The notes beneath the pieces were generated by a model that was given only the letters and a program-made list of their open reading frames with translations, was not told the DNA's origin and ran no database searches. Positions 39,607 to 48,991 of a DNA stretch of 64,000 nt are shown piece after piece (within the stretch, counting starts at the first letter, position 1; each line of letters starts with the position of its first letter). The stretch is from Blumeriella jaapii (Eukaryota; Ascomycota; Leotiomycetes; Helotiales; Drepanopezizaceae). The stretch covers positions 1,621,501 through 1,685,500 of the forward strand of contig VWND01000007.1 of assembly GCA_009599575.1 (NCBI GenBank), in the 5' to 3' direction. The translations under genes and the position numbers were made by a program.

Positions 39607-42573
39607 TTATTAACAATTTTTTTTCTACGCTGGCGACGGCGTAAACTATTTTTTTCGAATTTTTTACGGGTTATATCAAAGTGATCGACCGGTCGTGAGA
39701 AGGTTTATTTCCGCATTTCGCGAAGGATGGCATTTGTTTAACGATTTCCTTTTTAGCAGAGCTTTTCAGCTCCTGCTATTATACCACAATTTCTTTTTTT
39801 TTAATCAGCGAAGAATCAGCCTCTCTTAGAAGCTTTTTCTTCTGAAAAACAGTTCTTCTTTCGAGGAAAAAAAAACAAAGGAAAAGGCAGAGCGCTAACC
39901 ATTTCGTTTGCCACCTTTTTTTTGCAGCCTAGCGCTGAGAGCATTTAGTTGAGACTTTTGCAAAATCAACTGAAAGAAGCGCAAGAGCGTGAACGACAAC
40001 TTCTGGAGGCTATGCGATTGCGACAGACCTTTTAATTAGAGCGTTTGATAGAATTTATCGAACGTGCTTTTGCTAGTCGCGAATCTGCTGCTTTTCTTTT
40101 TTTTCGCAACGTTTTATTTTAATTAACAAACGCTGCAAACCAATTTTTACGTTTTTCGCGAACTTTTTTTGGATTTTTTTCTGACGGCCAAGATTTTAGC
40201 GCGCTTTTTAAACGTTATGATTCTTATTTATCTGCTGACTTTCGACTAGTTCGTATAGAACGCGTTTCGAACCTTGAGTTTAAGCTAGATAATGGTGAAG
40301 ATTACAAAGCACGCCACTGGGAGATTAGAGTTTTCGACAATTTCGAATTCTATTATAATTATTTTGCTGGCGATCGATTTCGCAAGAATTATATATTCGA
40401 TCAGACCGAAGGCGTGGTAAGGGAGTTTCTGATTCCGCGTATTTTGGACCGTTCCGACCTTATATCTTTCGAAGAATTAGTGAAAAAGGTCGCCGATTTT
40501 CTGGCCGACTTTTCAAACGTTCAGAGGGCGGAAGACGAGTTTAAAATGCTTGTAATGAATACGCACGACGATTTCTGGCGCTTTTATCTGCGATTTTCCA
40601 TTTTCGCAGCGAACGTTTAAATACGGACTGATAAACAGCTTCGAAACGCTTTTCGCGATAAAATACCAAGGCGTTTACGGGAAAAGCTGCATTTGGAATG
40701 GGCGCGTATAACGATTTTCAAGGATTGGCTTACCGCCGTTCGATAAAAAAAACAAAGTCAGTTGGCTGAACGAATTTTATACGCGAATCGCTTTTTAATT
40801 AAGTTTATTATTTATTAAGATGGTAGGTTTTTAACTAAAGCGTATTACGAGTTAAATCGTACGTACGAAAGTCGTTCTGATGTTTTACAGGTTTTTTTTT
40901 AGTCTTTTGTTTTTTCTTTTTTTTTACGTCAGAACGTCTCTTTTGGCGTTTTTTTTTTTCGATCGGATCAACGACAACGTTCGTTTTTTATTTTATATTA
41001 GAAGGTTCGAGGCCAATTTGTACGATTTTTTACGGGCCGATTTTCGGTTTTACTTAAAGGCTTTTTTAGGTTGGTAGATGTAAACGAGGTCGAGCCGGCC
41101 GAAGATTCGCTTTCTGATAGTAGTAGTAAAGACGAAAACCTTTTTCCAGACGACTTTTAAGACGCATATAAGGAAATTGAAGGTTTTTCCGCCAGTCGGA
41201 GAAACGCCTAGGCTTAAGCAAAGCTTTTTTTTGGGCGTATTGCGCGATATGCGTTATTTTGACGTTCGAAAGCTTTTTGATGGCGATTTATTAATAATTT
41301 TCGTTATATTTACTAAGAATAGCTTTTTGTACAAGGTGAAAGCGCTCGCCGATTTTGAAGCGAACGGTTATGCGTTGATCGATTCGGCGCTGATTAAGTC
41401 TTTTTTTTTTTTTTTAAAACTTTTGATTTAATTTTTTCCGGCTTTTTTTCCTGTAAAAAGGTATAATGAAGCTCGTGGCTATTTAATTATATATTTTACG
41501 TTTTTCAATTTTATTATTAATAATCGAATACAATCGTTTACTTTTTTTTTGATTATTAACCTCGGAAATTATAGTGTGATTTTAGAAAAAGCTTGGTTGG
41601 CCGAATATCAAGTTTTATTAGACTGTAATAAACGCAAGCTTTATTGGCCGAAGTTTTACCCTTTTACAGCCTTTTACGCTCGTTGTATTAAAGTCTTTTA
41701 TTTGCATCCTCGAAAGATTTAATCTCGCCATTAAAACGACGTTGTGAAACGTGACAAAAACTTTGATCAATTGTGGCAGATCTACGACGCTGTGCGGAGC
41801 GCGAAAAGGTCGAATTTTATTCGCGGTACCAATTTCGATGGCGACGCCAGTGGGATAATATAAGAAATTATACTATTTTTCCAGGCTGCCGATTTTCTTT
41901 TTATTATTTTTTTTTCTTTTTTTTTTTTTTCGTCAGAACAGCTTTTTCGTTCTACGAAGAATAGTTATACCAAAGACCGAAGGAAGGTTTTCGCCGCGAT
42001 AGTCTTTTAGTTTAATATAATCGATAGTTTAGATAAGCTATTTTTTAAACTTTTCAAACGATTAGTTCGAAAACGAGTTTTTTAATCTACTGCTTACCTA
42101 ATTTCCATTTGCCAGATTATTGCATACGCTTTTAAATTAATTTTCAGAAAGAAAGCAGTTAAAGTGTTTTCAATTTTTTTGTATAAGATCGATAAAATAT
42201 TAAACGACTTTACGTATAACATTTTTTTTAAGACCCAATCTTATAATCTTTTCGAACGTTTCAGAACTAATGAAATATCGATTTCGATCTTTTTAACTAG
42301 CTTAGCAGAGCTAACTTCGAATAAATCTTTCTTCGAATTTCTTTTCCCGGAATACAAAGACTTCGAATACGTGTTTTTTAAGGCCGCCAGTAACGAGCTA
42401 GCTTTTTACCGGCCTTACGACTATAAGATCGAGCTTATTGTAAATAAGAAAGAGCTGAAATACACTTTTTTGTATAAAATATCGATTTTAGAGCTCGAGA
42501 TTGTTAAGATTTATTTGCAAAATAATTTTAACAAAAGTTTTATCGAATTTTTTACCGTTTTTTTCGCTGTTCT

Positions 42574-42839
42574 TGTGACGATCTAATCGGTCGGAGGGCT
42601 GGGAGATCAGTCAACTGGTCGCCGTGTTCACATGGTATGAAACGAGCCTTTGGTTCTGTAACAAAGATATTCACTTAGAATCAACAACTGCAGAAGGCAG
42701 AGGTTGCTAAGGGGAGAGAGCCTTATATACATGATAGTCTCCACAGTTGATGGGGAGACCCACCAGGAGACCAGGGAGCTTGCAGCTATACGTAGTTGCT
42801 GGGGTGACACGAGAGGTGGCAACAGAGTGAATCGTCACA
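42574..42839 (-). repeat. 3' LTR of the young gypsy element
   Basis: 266 bp beginning TGTGACGAT and ending ATCGTCACA (9-bp inverted ends). Confidence 0.95.
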
Positions 42840-42852
42840 CTACCCCCCCCCG
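42840..42852 (-). other. Polypurine tract of the young element
   Basis: On the sense strand a run of nine G followed by TAG abuts the 3' LTR. This is the expected plus-strand primer site, although unusually G-only. Confidence 0.7.
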
Positions 42853-43259
42853 TCCGAAAAAAAAAAGCGCGCCCTCGAGCTTTTATCCATTGGTACGTCA
42901 CTATCCAAGTGATCGTACGAGTCCAAACCTTCGGAATATGCCTTCAGCCAGTCTACAAGTTTTGCAGGAGGACCGGGGAGCTCCTTATGCGCCAAATGAA
43001 AGTCGCGCACTTTCAGGGGAGCGTACATAAAGTCAGACGCGCGGGGTACCACGTGAGATCTTCATCTAAGCCTACCCAAGAAGCTCTGTACTGAAGGGTC
43101 TTCCGCTGCATTCGACAGGCGATCAGTTTTTCGACTTCGTATTCAAGCTCACCAGTTATATTGATAGGTTCAGGGGCTGGGTTAACCTGACCTGGGAGCG
43201 CGTCGTCAGCTGCTTTACGCAGTCGACTAGCGTGAAAAACTGGGTGTACGTTCATAGTA

Positions 43260-46200
43260 CTAGGAAGGTCTAGCTTGAAAGCGTTGTCGAAAAATTTTGG
43301 CTACAACCTTGAAAGGGCCGTTTGTAGGGTTGTCGAGCTTGCGGGAGGGCCGGGAGGTCGGAAATGGGCGCATATCGAGCCATACGTAGTCGCCAACGTC
43401 AAAATCGTTCGCGCGGCGAGACCTATTCGCACTCCTTTTCATCTTGTCGTGGGCTTGTTGGAGGTGCGATTTGGCGAGGTTCCAGGCGTCGTAGTGGCGG
43501 CGAGCGTACGCACGAGCTTCGTCTGCGTTTAGCTTGTGTGAGGGGTTGGGGGAGGGGGAAGTATCGAGCTTCCAGTTCCAATTGGTGTGGGGAGTGTAAC
43601 CGTGTACAACTTCAAAGGGTGAAAGGCCACCTAGACTCTCGTGAGGGAGGACCATTTGGGCGAAATCCATCATTGGGAGAAATTCGCTCCAATCGTCTTG
43701 ATAGAAGTTCACGAAGGGTCGAAGGCGTTTTTGCAGGTATTGGTTGTAAATTTCGGTCTGACCGTCGGTTTCAGGGTGAGCGGCTGTCGAAAGCTTCAGT
43801 TGCGTACCGAGTATTTTGTTCAATTCAGACCAGAAGGTAGACCAATACTGGGGGCCACGATCGCTAATGATACTCTTTGGAGGGCCAAAATACCTGTACA
43901 CGTGGAATATATACAGTTTGGCGAGGCCTCGAGCGTCGATATTCTTGTGGCAGGGGATCGAAATGGCCTGCTTGGAAAAGCGATCTATCACTACGAACAC
44001 GTTATCGTAACCGTGTTTGTCTTTGTTGAAGCTGCAAAAGTCCATTGTAACGTGCTCCCAAGGGTGGTCAGGAACAGGAAGAGGCTGAAGGAGGCCGGGG
44101 CGCTTATCTCTTGGAACAGAACTCCTTCGACAAGCGTGGCAGTTGCGACAGTATTGTTTTACGAAGGCTGTCATACCTCGCCAATAGTATTGGTCCGAGA
44201 GCAATTGCGTAGTCTTGCGAGCGCTGGGGTGAGCGGTGGAGATCTGGTCGTGCACTTCTCGTACAAGGGCCAGACGAAGGTGATCGACGTCTGGTACTAT
44301 CAGGCGACCGTGATATAGCAGCAGGTCGCGTTCAAGTGTATACGGAGTGTTGTTGTCGTTCCCCCTCGTAGCGTCTCGTACAGCTTCCTTTCGGAGGGCC
44401 ATCAGGCTGCTAGCTGTGCGATTAGCGTGGAGAAGCTGGTCAACGACACGGAGTGCGGGTGAGAGATCAGCTATTTCAACGATAGAAACAGCTGTTTCGG
44501 AGGCCGTGGGCGGTCGAAGTTCTTCAGTCAAAAGGCGGTGATCGATCTGATCGGCTCGAAGGAGTGTTTGCAGGCGCTGGGTGCGTTTAAGGGAGTTTTG
44601 GCGGTCGAGTTCGCTCGTACGACGTGTCAGTGCGTCAGCCAGAGGGTTGTGTTTACCTGGTCTGTACGTAATGAGGAAGTTGTAGTCGGCGAGGAGTTCG
44701 GCCCAGCGTGCTTGTCGAGCGTTCAAGGGTTTGGAGGTCATAAAGTACTCCAAGGCCTTGTGATCAGTGATTATTTTGATCTGATGAACTGAGCCAGCCA
44801 GTTCAGCACGAAAGTTGCCTAGAGATCTCACGATTGCGAGCATCTCTTTGTCGTGTACGACGTAGTTTAGCTCTGCGGGGGCCATGGTTTTGCTGAAGTA
44901 GGCGACTGGGAGCCAGTCGTCGCCATGGAGTTGCGAAAGCACAGAAGCTACTACGCCGTCGGAAGCGTCAGTCTCCAACATGCAGGGAAGGTCTTGCCTG
45001 TAATGTTGTAGAACTGGTGCAGTAGTAAGGGCTAGTGTAAGGAGGTCGAAACTCTCCTGACACTCAGAAGTGAAATTGAAAGGAACGTTAGCCTTGGTCA
45101 AATGGACCAGAGGCTTTGCAATTATACCGTAGTCTCGAATGAAACGTCGGTAGAAGTTACAAAAACCAAGGAAGCTCTGTACACCTTTTACAGTAGTAGG
45201 AGGCTTCCAGTGGGCGACCACGGAGACTTTCTCTGGATCTACCTCTAGGCCTTCAGTCGAGATGATGAAGCCTAGGTAACGGGTCCGTGTAACGTTGAAT
45301 TCAGACTTCCGAATATCGGCCTGTAATCCAGCGTCAGCGAGCCTTTGGAGCACCTTGCGAACGTGTGTGGCGTGTTCCAAAGGGTCGGACGAGTAGATGA
45401 GAATGTCATCCAGGTATGCAGTGCAGAAATCGTCCAAATAGTCGAAGAGAACGTCGTTCATGTAGCGTTGGTAAGTTGCGGGTCCATTAGTGAGGCCAAA
45501 AGGTAGCACCTTGCACTTATAGGCGCCGTAACGCGTACGAAACGTCGTCAGTTCTTCACTGGCGGGGTCCATTCGAATTCTGTGAAAGGCTTGACGAATA
45601 TCGAGCTTCGTAAAGATTCGCGCTCCCGAGAGACGAGCAAGGGTCTCATCGATGAGGGGGAGGGGGTAGCGATCCTTACGAGTAACATTATTGAGGGCTC
45701 GATAGTCGATACAGAAACGCAGTGAACCGTCGGGTTTTTTAGCGAAAAGCACTGGAGCAGCGAAGGGAGCGGTGGAAGGTTCGATGAAACCTTTGTCAAG
45801 GTTGTCTTGCAGGTAGGTCTTGACAATCTCGAGCTCTGGAATCGACATCTTGTACAAAGGAGTGTATTTCAGCTCTTTCTCACTTACAGTGAGCTCGATC
45901 TTGTGGTCGTAGGGCCGGTGAGGGGCTAGCTCGTTACTGGCGGCCTTAGAAAACACGTGTTCGAGGTCTTTGTACTCCGGGGGAAGAGATTCGAGGGAAG
46001 GTTCATTCGAAGTTAGCTCTGCTAAGCTGGTTGAAAGGGTCGAAATCGATATTTCATTGGTCCTGAAACGTTCGAAAAGACTGTGAGATTGGGTCTTGAG
46101 GGAAGTGTTGTACGTAAGGTCGTCTAGTATTCTGTCGATCTCATACAGGGAGGTTGAAAACACTTCAACTGCTTCCTTTCTGGAGATCAGCTTGAAAGCG

Positions 46201-47096
46201 TGTGCAGTGATCTGGCAGATGGAGATTGGGTAAGCAGTAGGTTGAGGGACTCGTCTTCGAACTGGTCGTTTGGGAGGTTCAGGAGGTGGCTTGTCTGAAC
46301 TATCGATTATATTAAGCTGAAAGGCCATCGCGGCGAGGGCCTTCTTTCGGTCTTTGGTGTAACTGTTCTTCGTAGAACGAGGAAGCTGTTCTGACGAAGG
46401 GAGAAGAGAAGGAGAAGAAATAATAGAAGGGGGATCGGCAGCCTGGGAAGGTGGTGTAATTTCTTGTATTATCCCACTGGCGTCGCCATCGAAATTGGCA
46501 CCGCGAGTGAAATTCGACCTTTTCGCGCTCCGCACAGCGTCGTAGGTCTGCCACAATTGGTCAAGGTTCTTGTCACGTCTCACAGCGTCGTTTTGGTGGC
46601 GAGATTGAATCTTTCGGGGGTGCAAATGAGAGACTTCAATACAACGAGCGTAAGAGGCTGTGGGAGGGTAAGACTTCGGCCAATGAAGCTTGCGTTTATT
46701 ACAGTCTAGTAGAACTTGGTGTTCGGCCAGCCAAGCTCTTCCTAAAATCACACCATGATTTCCGAGGTTGGTGATCAAGAAAGGAGTAAACGATTGTATT
46801 CGATTGTCAACAATAAGGTTGAGAAGCGTAAAATGTGTAATTGAATGGCCACGAGCTCCATTATACCCTTTTACAGGAAAAGGAGCCGGGAGAGGTTGAA
46901 TCAAAGGTTTTAAAAAGAAGGAAAGGGACTTGATCAGCGCCGAATCGATCAACGCATAACCGTTCGCTCCAGAGTCGGCGAGCGCCTTCACCTTGTACGA
47001 AAGGCCACTCTTGGTGAGTGTAACGGGGATTGTCAGTGAGTCGCCACCAAGAAGCTTTCGAACGTCAAGGTAACGCATATCGCGCAACACGCCCAA
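43260..47096 (-). CDS. Pol polyprotein of the young gypsy element (protease, RT, RNase H, integrase)
   Basis: 1278 codons from the first ATG; the frame is open upstream to the slippery site. Aspartic protease: DSGA at residues 41-44. Reverse transcriptase: [15 protein letters not shown] and the YLDD active site in the middle. RNase [13 protein letters not shown]. Integrase: an H..H..CRNCHAC zinc-binding end, then [16 protein letters not shown] and the DDE Glu region, then a GPF-type module. The frame breaks at a run of five A at 43289-43293, where the old copy has four. The true tail continues in another frame at 43013-43255 with [23 protein letters not shown], a chromodomain-like module, and after a second 2-bp change near 43040 runs to about 42850. 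Confidence 0.92.
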   Translation of the reverse strand: MGVLRDMRYLDVRKLLGGDSLTIPVTLTKSGLSYKVKALADSGANGYALIDSALIKSLSFFLKPLIQPLPAPFPVKGYNGARGHSITHFTLLNLIVDNRIQSFTPFLITNLGNHGVILGRAWLAEHQVLLDCNKRKLHWPKSYPPTASYARCIEVSHLHPRKIQSRHQNDAVRRDKNLDQLWQTYDAVRSAKRSNFTRGANFDGDASGIIQEITPPSQAADPPSIISSPSLLPSSEQLPRSTKNSYTKDRKKALAAMAFQLNIIDSSDKPPPEPPKRPVRRRVPQPTAYPISICQITAHAFKLISRKEAVEVFSTSLYEIDRILDDLTYNTSLKTQSHSLFERFRTNEISISTLSTSLAELTSNEPSLESLPPEYKDLEHVFSKAASNELAPHRPYDHKIELTVSEKELKYTPLYKMSIPELEIVKTYLQDNLDKGFIEPSTAPFAAPVLFAKKPDGSLRFCIDYRALNNVTRKDRYPLPLIDETLARLSGARIFTKLDIRQAFHRIRMDPASEELTTFRTRYGAYKCKVLPFGLTNGPATYQRYMNDVLFDYLDDFCTAYLDDILIYSSDPLEHATHVRKVLQRLADAGLQADIRKSEFNVTRTRYLGFIISTEGLEVDPEKVSVVAHWKPPTTVKGVQSFLGFCNFYRRFIRDYGIIAKPLVHLTKANVPFNFTSECQESFDLLTLALTTAPVLQHYRQDLPCMLETDASDGVVASVLSQLHGDDWLPVAYFSKTMAPAELNYVVHDKEMLAIVRSLGNFRAELAGSVHQIKIITDHKALEYFMTSKPLNARQARWAELLADYNFLITYRPGKHNPLADALTRRTSELDRQNSLKRTQRLQTLLRADQIDHRLLTEELRPPTASETAVSIVEIADLSPALRVVDQLLHANRTASSLMALRKEAVRDATRGNDNNTPYTLERDLLLYHGRLIVPDVDHLRLALVREVHDQISTAHPSARKTTQLLSDQYYWRGMTAFVKQYCRNCHACRRSSVPRDKRPGLLQPLPVPDHPWEHVTMDFCSFNKDKHGYDNVFVVIDRFSKQAISIPCHKNIDARGLAKLYIFHVYRYFGPPKSIISDRGPQYWSTFWSELNKILGTQLKLSTAAHPETDGQTEIYNQYLQKRLRPFVNFYQDDWSEFLPMMDFAQMVLPHESLGGLSPFEVVHGYTPHTNWNWKLDTSPSPNPSHKLNADEARAYARRHYDAWNLAKSHLQQAHDKMKRSANRSRRANDFDVGDYVWLDMRPFPTSRPSRKLDNPTNGPFKVVAKIFRQRFQARPS

Positions 47097-47110
47097 GAAG
47101 GAGGCTTTGC

Positions 47111-48826
47111 TTAGGCCTGGGCGTTTCCCCGACTGGCGGGAGAGCCTTCGACTTCCTCGTGTGCGTCTTGGAAGTCGTCTGGAGGGGGGTTTTCGTCTTC
47201 ACTACCACTATCAGAGGGCGAATCCTCGGCCGGTTCGACCTCGTTTACACCTACCAGCCTGGGAGGGCCTTTGGGTGGAACCGAGGGTCGGCCCGTAGAG
47301 GGTCGTGCAGATTGGCCTCGAACCTTCTGGTGTGGAGTAGAGGACGAGCGTTGTCGTTGGTCCGATCGAAAGGGAAGAACGCCAGGGGGGGCGTTCTGGC
47401 GTGGAGGAGGAGGAAGAACAGGGGGCTGAGGGGGAGCCTGTGGAGCACTTGGACGACTCTCGTACGTACGATTTGACTCGTAGTACGCTTTGGTTGAGGA
47501 CCTACCACCTTGATGGGTGGTAGACTTGGTTGAAGAGCGACTCGCGTATAGAGTTCGTTCAGCCAACTGACCTTGTTCTTCTTGACGGACGGCGGTGAGC
47601 CAATCCTTGAAGGTCGTTGTACGCGCCCATTCCAAGTGCAGCTTTTCTCGCAGACGCCTTGGTATTTTGTCGCGAAGGGCGTCTCGAAGCTGTTTGTCAG
47701 TCCGTATTTGGGCGTTCGCTGCGAGGGTGGAGAATCGCAGGTAGAATCGCCAAAAGTCGTCGTGCGTACTCATTGCAAGCATCTTGAACTCGTCTTCCGC
47801 CCTCTGAACGTCTGAAGGGTCGGCCAGGAAATCGGCGACCTCTTTCACTAATTCTTCGGGAGGTGTAGGGTCGGAACGGTCCAAGATACGCGGGGTCAGG
47901 AACTCCCTTGCCACGCCTTCGGTCTGATCGAGTATGTAATTCTTGCGGGATCGATCGCCAGCGAAGTAGTCGTGGTAGAGTTCGAGGTTGTCGAGAACTC
48001 TAGTCTCCCAGTGGCGTGCTTTGTAATCTTCACCATCATCTAGCTTAAACTCAAGGTTCGGAACGCGCTCTATACGAGCTAGTCGAGAGTCAGCAGATAA
48101 ATGGGAACCATAGCGTTCAAAAGGCGCGCTAGGGTCTTGGCCGTCAGGGGGAGATCCAAAGAGAGTTCGCGAAGAGCGTGGAGGTTGGTTTGCAGCGTCT
48201 GTTGGTTGAAATGAGACGTTGCGAGGAGGGGGAGGAGCAGCAGATTCGCGACTGGCAGAGGCACGTTCGATAGATTCTACCAAACGCTCTGATTGAGGGG
48301 TCTGTCGCAATCGCATAGCCTCCAGAAGTTGTCGTTCACGCTCTTGCGCTTCTTTCAGTTGATTTTGCAGGAGTCTCAACTGAACGCTCTCAGCGCTAGG
48401 CTGGGAGGTGGCAGGCGAAGTGGTTGGCGCTCTGCCTTTTCCTTTGTTCTTCTTTCCTCGGGGGGAGGACTGTTCTTCAGAAGAAGAAGCTTCTGGGGGA
48501 GGTTGCTTCTTCGCTGATTGAGAGGAGGAGGGAGGGAGGTTGAGGTGTAGTAGCAGGAGCTGAAAAGCTCTGCTGAGGGGGGGATCGTTGAACAGGAGCC
48601 ATCCTTCGCGAAGTGCGGAAATAGGCCTTCTCACGACCGGTCGATCACCTTGGTGTGACCCGTGAGGAATTCGAGGGGAGAGATAGTTTACGCCGTCGCC
48701 AGCGTAGAAAAAGAGTTGTTGATAATGTGACGATCTAATCGGTCGGAGGGCTGGGAGATCAGTCAACTGGTCGCCGTGTTCACATGGTATGAAACGAGCC
48801 TTTGGTTCTGTAACAAAGATATTCAC
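47111..48826 (-). CDS. Gag-like protein of the young gypsy element
   Basis: Structural protein of the retroelement particle, about 500-570 aa. The open frame extends into the LTR without an ATG near its start. The ATG at 48602 (MAPVQRSPPQQSF) fits a start but is out of frame with the rest because of a length change in a CCCTCC-type tract relative to the old copy. Visible parts: a Pro/Ser-rich N region, a coiled-coil-like stretch (QLKEAQERERQLLEAMRLR), a retrotransposon gag core (DDFWRFYLRFSTLAANAQ, LREKLHLEWA), and an acidic C end. No CCHC knuckle is seen. It ends with a stop just after the frameshift heptamer. Confidence 0.8.
   Translation of the reverse strand: MNIFVTEPKARFIPCEHGDQLTDLPALRPIRSSHYQQLFFYAGDGVNYLSPRIPHGSHQGDRPVVRRPISALREGWLLFNDPPLSRAFQLLLLHLNLPPSSSQSAKKQPPPEASSSEEQSSPRGKKNKGKGRAPTTSPATSQPSAESVQLRLLQNQLKEAQERERQLLEAMRLRQTPQSERLVESIERASASRESAAPPPPRNVSFQPTDAANQPPRSSRTLFGSPPDGQDPSAPFERYGSHLSADSRLARIERVPNLEFKLDDGEDYKARHWETRVLDNLELYHDYFAGDRSRKNYILDQTEGVAREFLTPRILDRSDPTPPEELVKEVADFLADPSDVQRAEDEFKMLAMSTHDDFWRFYLRFSTLAANAQIRTDKQLRDALRDKIPRRLREKLHLEWARTTTFKDWLTAVRQEEQGQLAERTLYASRSSTKSTTHQGGRSSTKAYYESNRTYESRPSAPQAPPQPPVLPPPPRQNAPPGVLPFRSDQRQRSSSTPHQKVRGQSARPSTGRPSVPPKGPPRLVGVNEVEPAEDSPSDSGSEDENPPPDDFQDAHEEVEGSPASRGNAQA
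47123..47129 (-). promoter_or_regulatory. -1 ribosomal frameshift heptamer at the gag-pol overlap
   Basis: The sense strand reads G GGA AAC in the gag frame, the classic X XXY YYZ slippery form, 9 nt before the gag stop (TAA). Pol continues open in exactly the -1 frame from there. Downstream, short complementary arms (AGGC/GCCT, and GCCC/GGGC around them) could form the stimulating hairpin. Confidence 0.65.
48714..48723 (-). other. Primer-binding site, apparently self-priming
   Basis: The sense strand reads ATCAACAACT two bases after the 5' LTR. It does not start with TGG, as tRNA-primed sites usually do. Instead it is the exact reverse complement of AGTTGTTGAT inside the LTR (48832-48841), where the mRNA probably starts. 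This matches the self-priming layout of Tf1-type elements. Confidence 0.6.
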
Positions 48827-48991
48827 TTAGAATCAACAACTGCAGAAGGCAGAGGTTGCTAAGGGGAGAGAGCCTTATATACATGATAGTCTCCACAGTT
48901 GATGGGGAGACCCACCAGGAGACCAGGGAGCTTGCAGCTATACGTAGTTGCTGGGGTGACACGAGAGGTGGCAACAGAGTGAATCGTCACA
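48726..48991 (-). repeat. 5' LTR of the young gypsy element
   Basis: Same 266 bp as the other LTR. On the sense strand it has a TATATAAGG box about 40 nt before AGTTGTTGAT, which would make a sensible transcription start (start of R). Confidence 0.95.

Larger units (their letters stand above)
42574..48991 (-). mobile_element. Young Ty3/gypsy LTR retrotransposon (chromodomain type)
   Basis: 6418 bp, inserted in antisense into the RT region of the old copy. The LTRs at 42574-42839 and 48726-48991 look identical over 266 bp, and GTTCT target duplications lie at 42569-42573 and 48992-48996. Order on the minus strand: LTR, primer site, gag, then pol in the -1 frame (protease, RT, RNase H, integrase, chromodomain-like tail), G-rich polypurine tract, LTR. 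It is almost free of the C-to-T changes seen in the surrounding copy, so insertion is recent. Compared with the old copy it carries small indels in gag and at the pol end that interrupt the frames. Confidence 0.95.
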
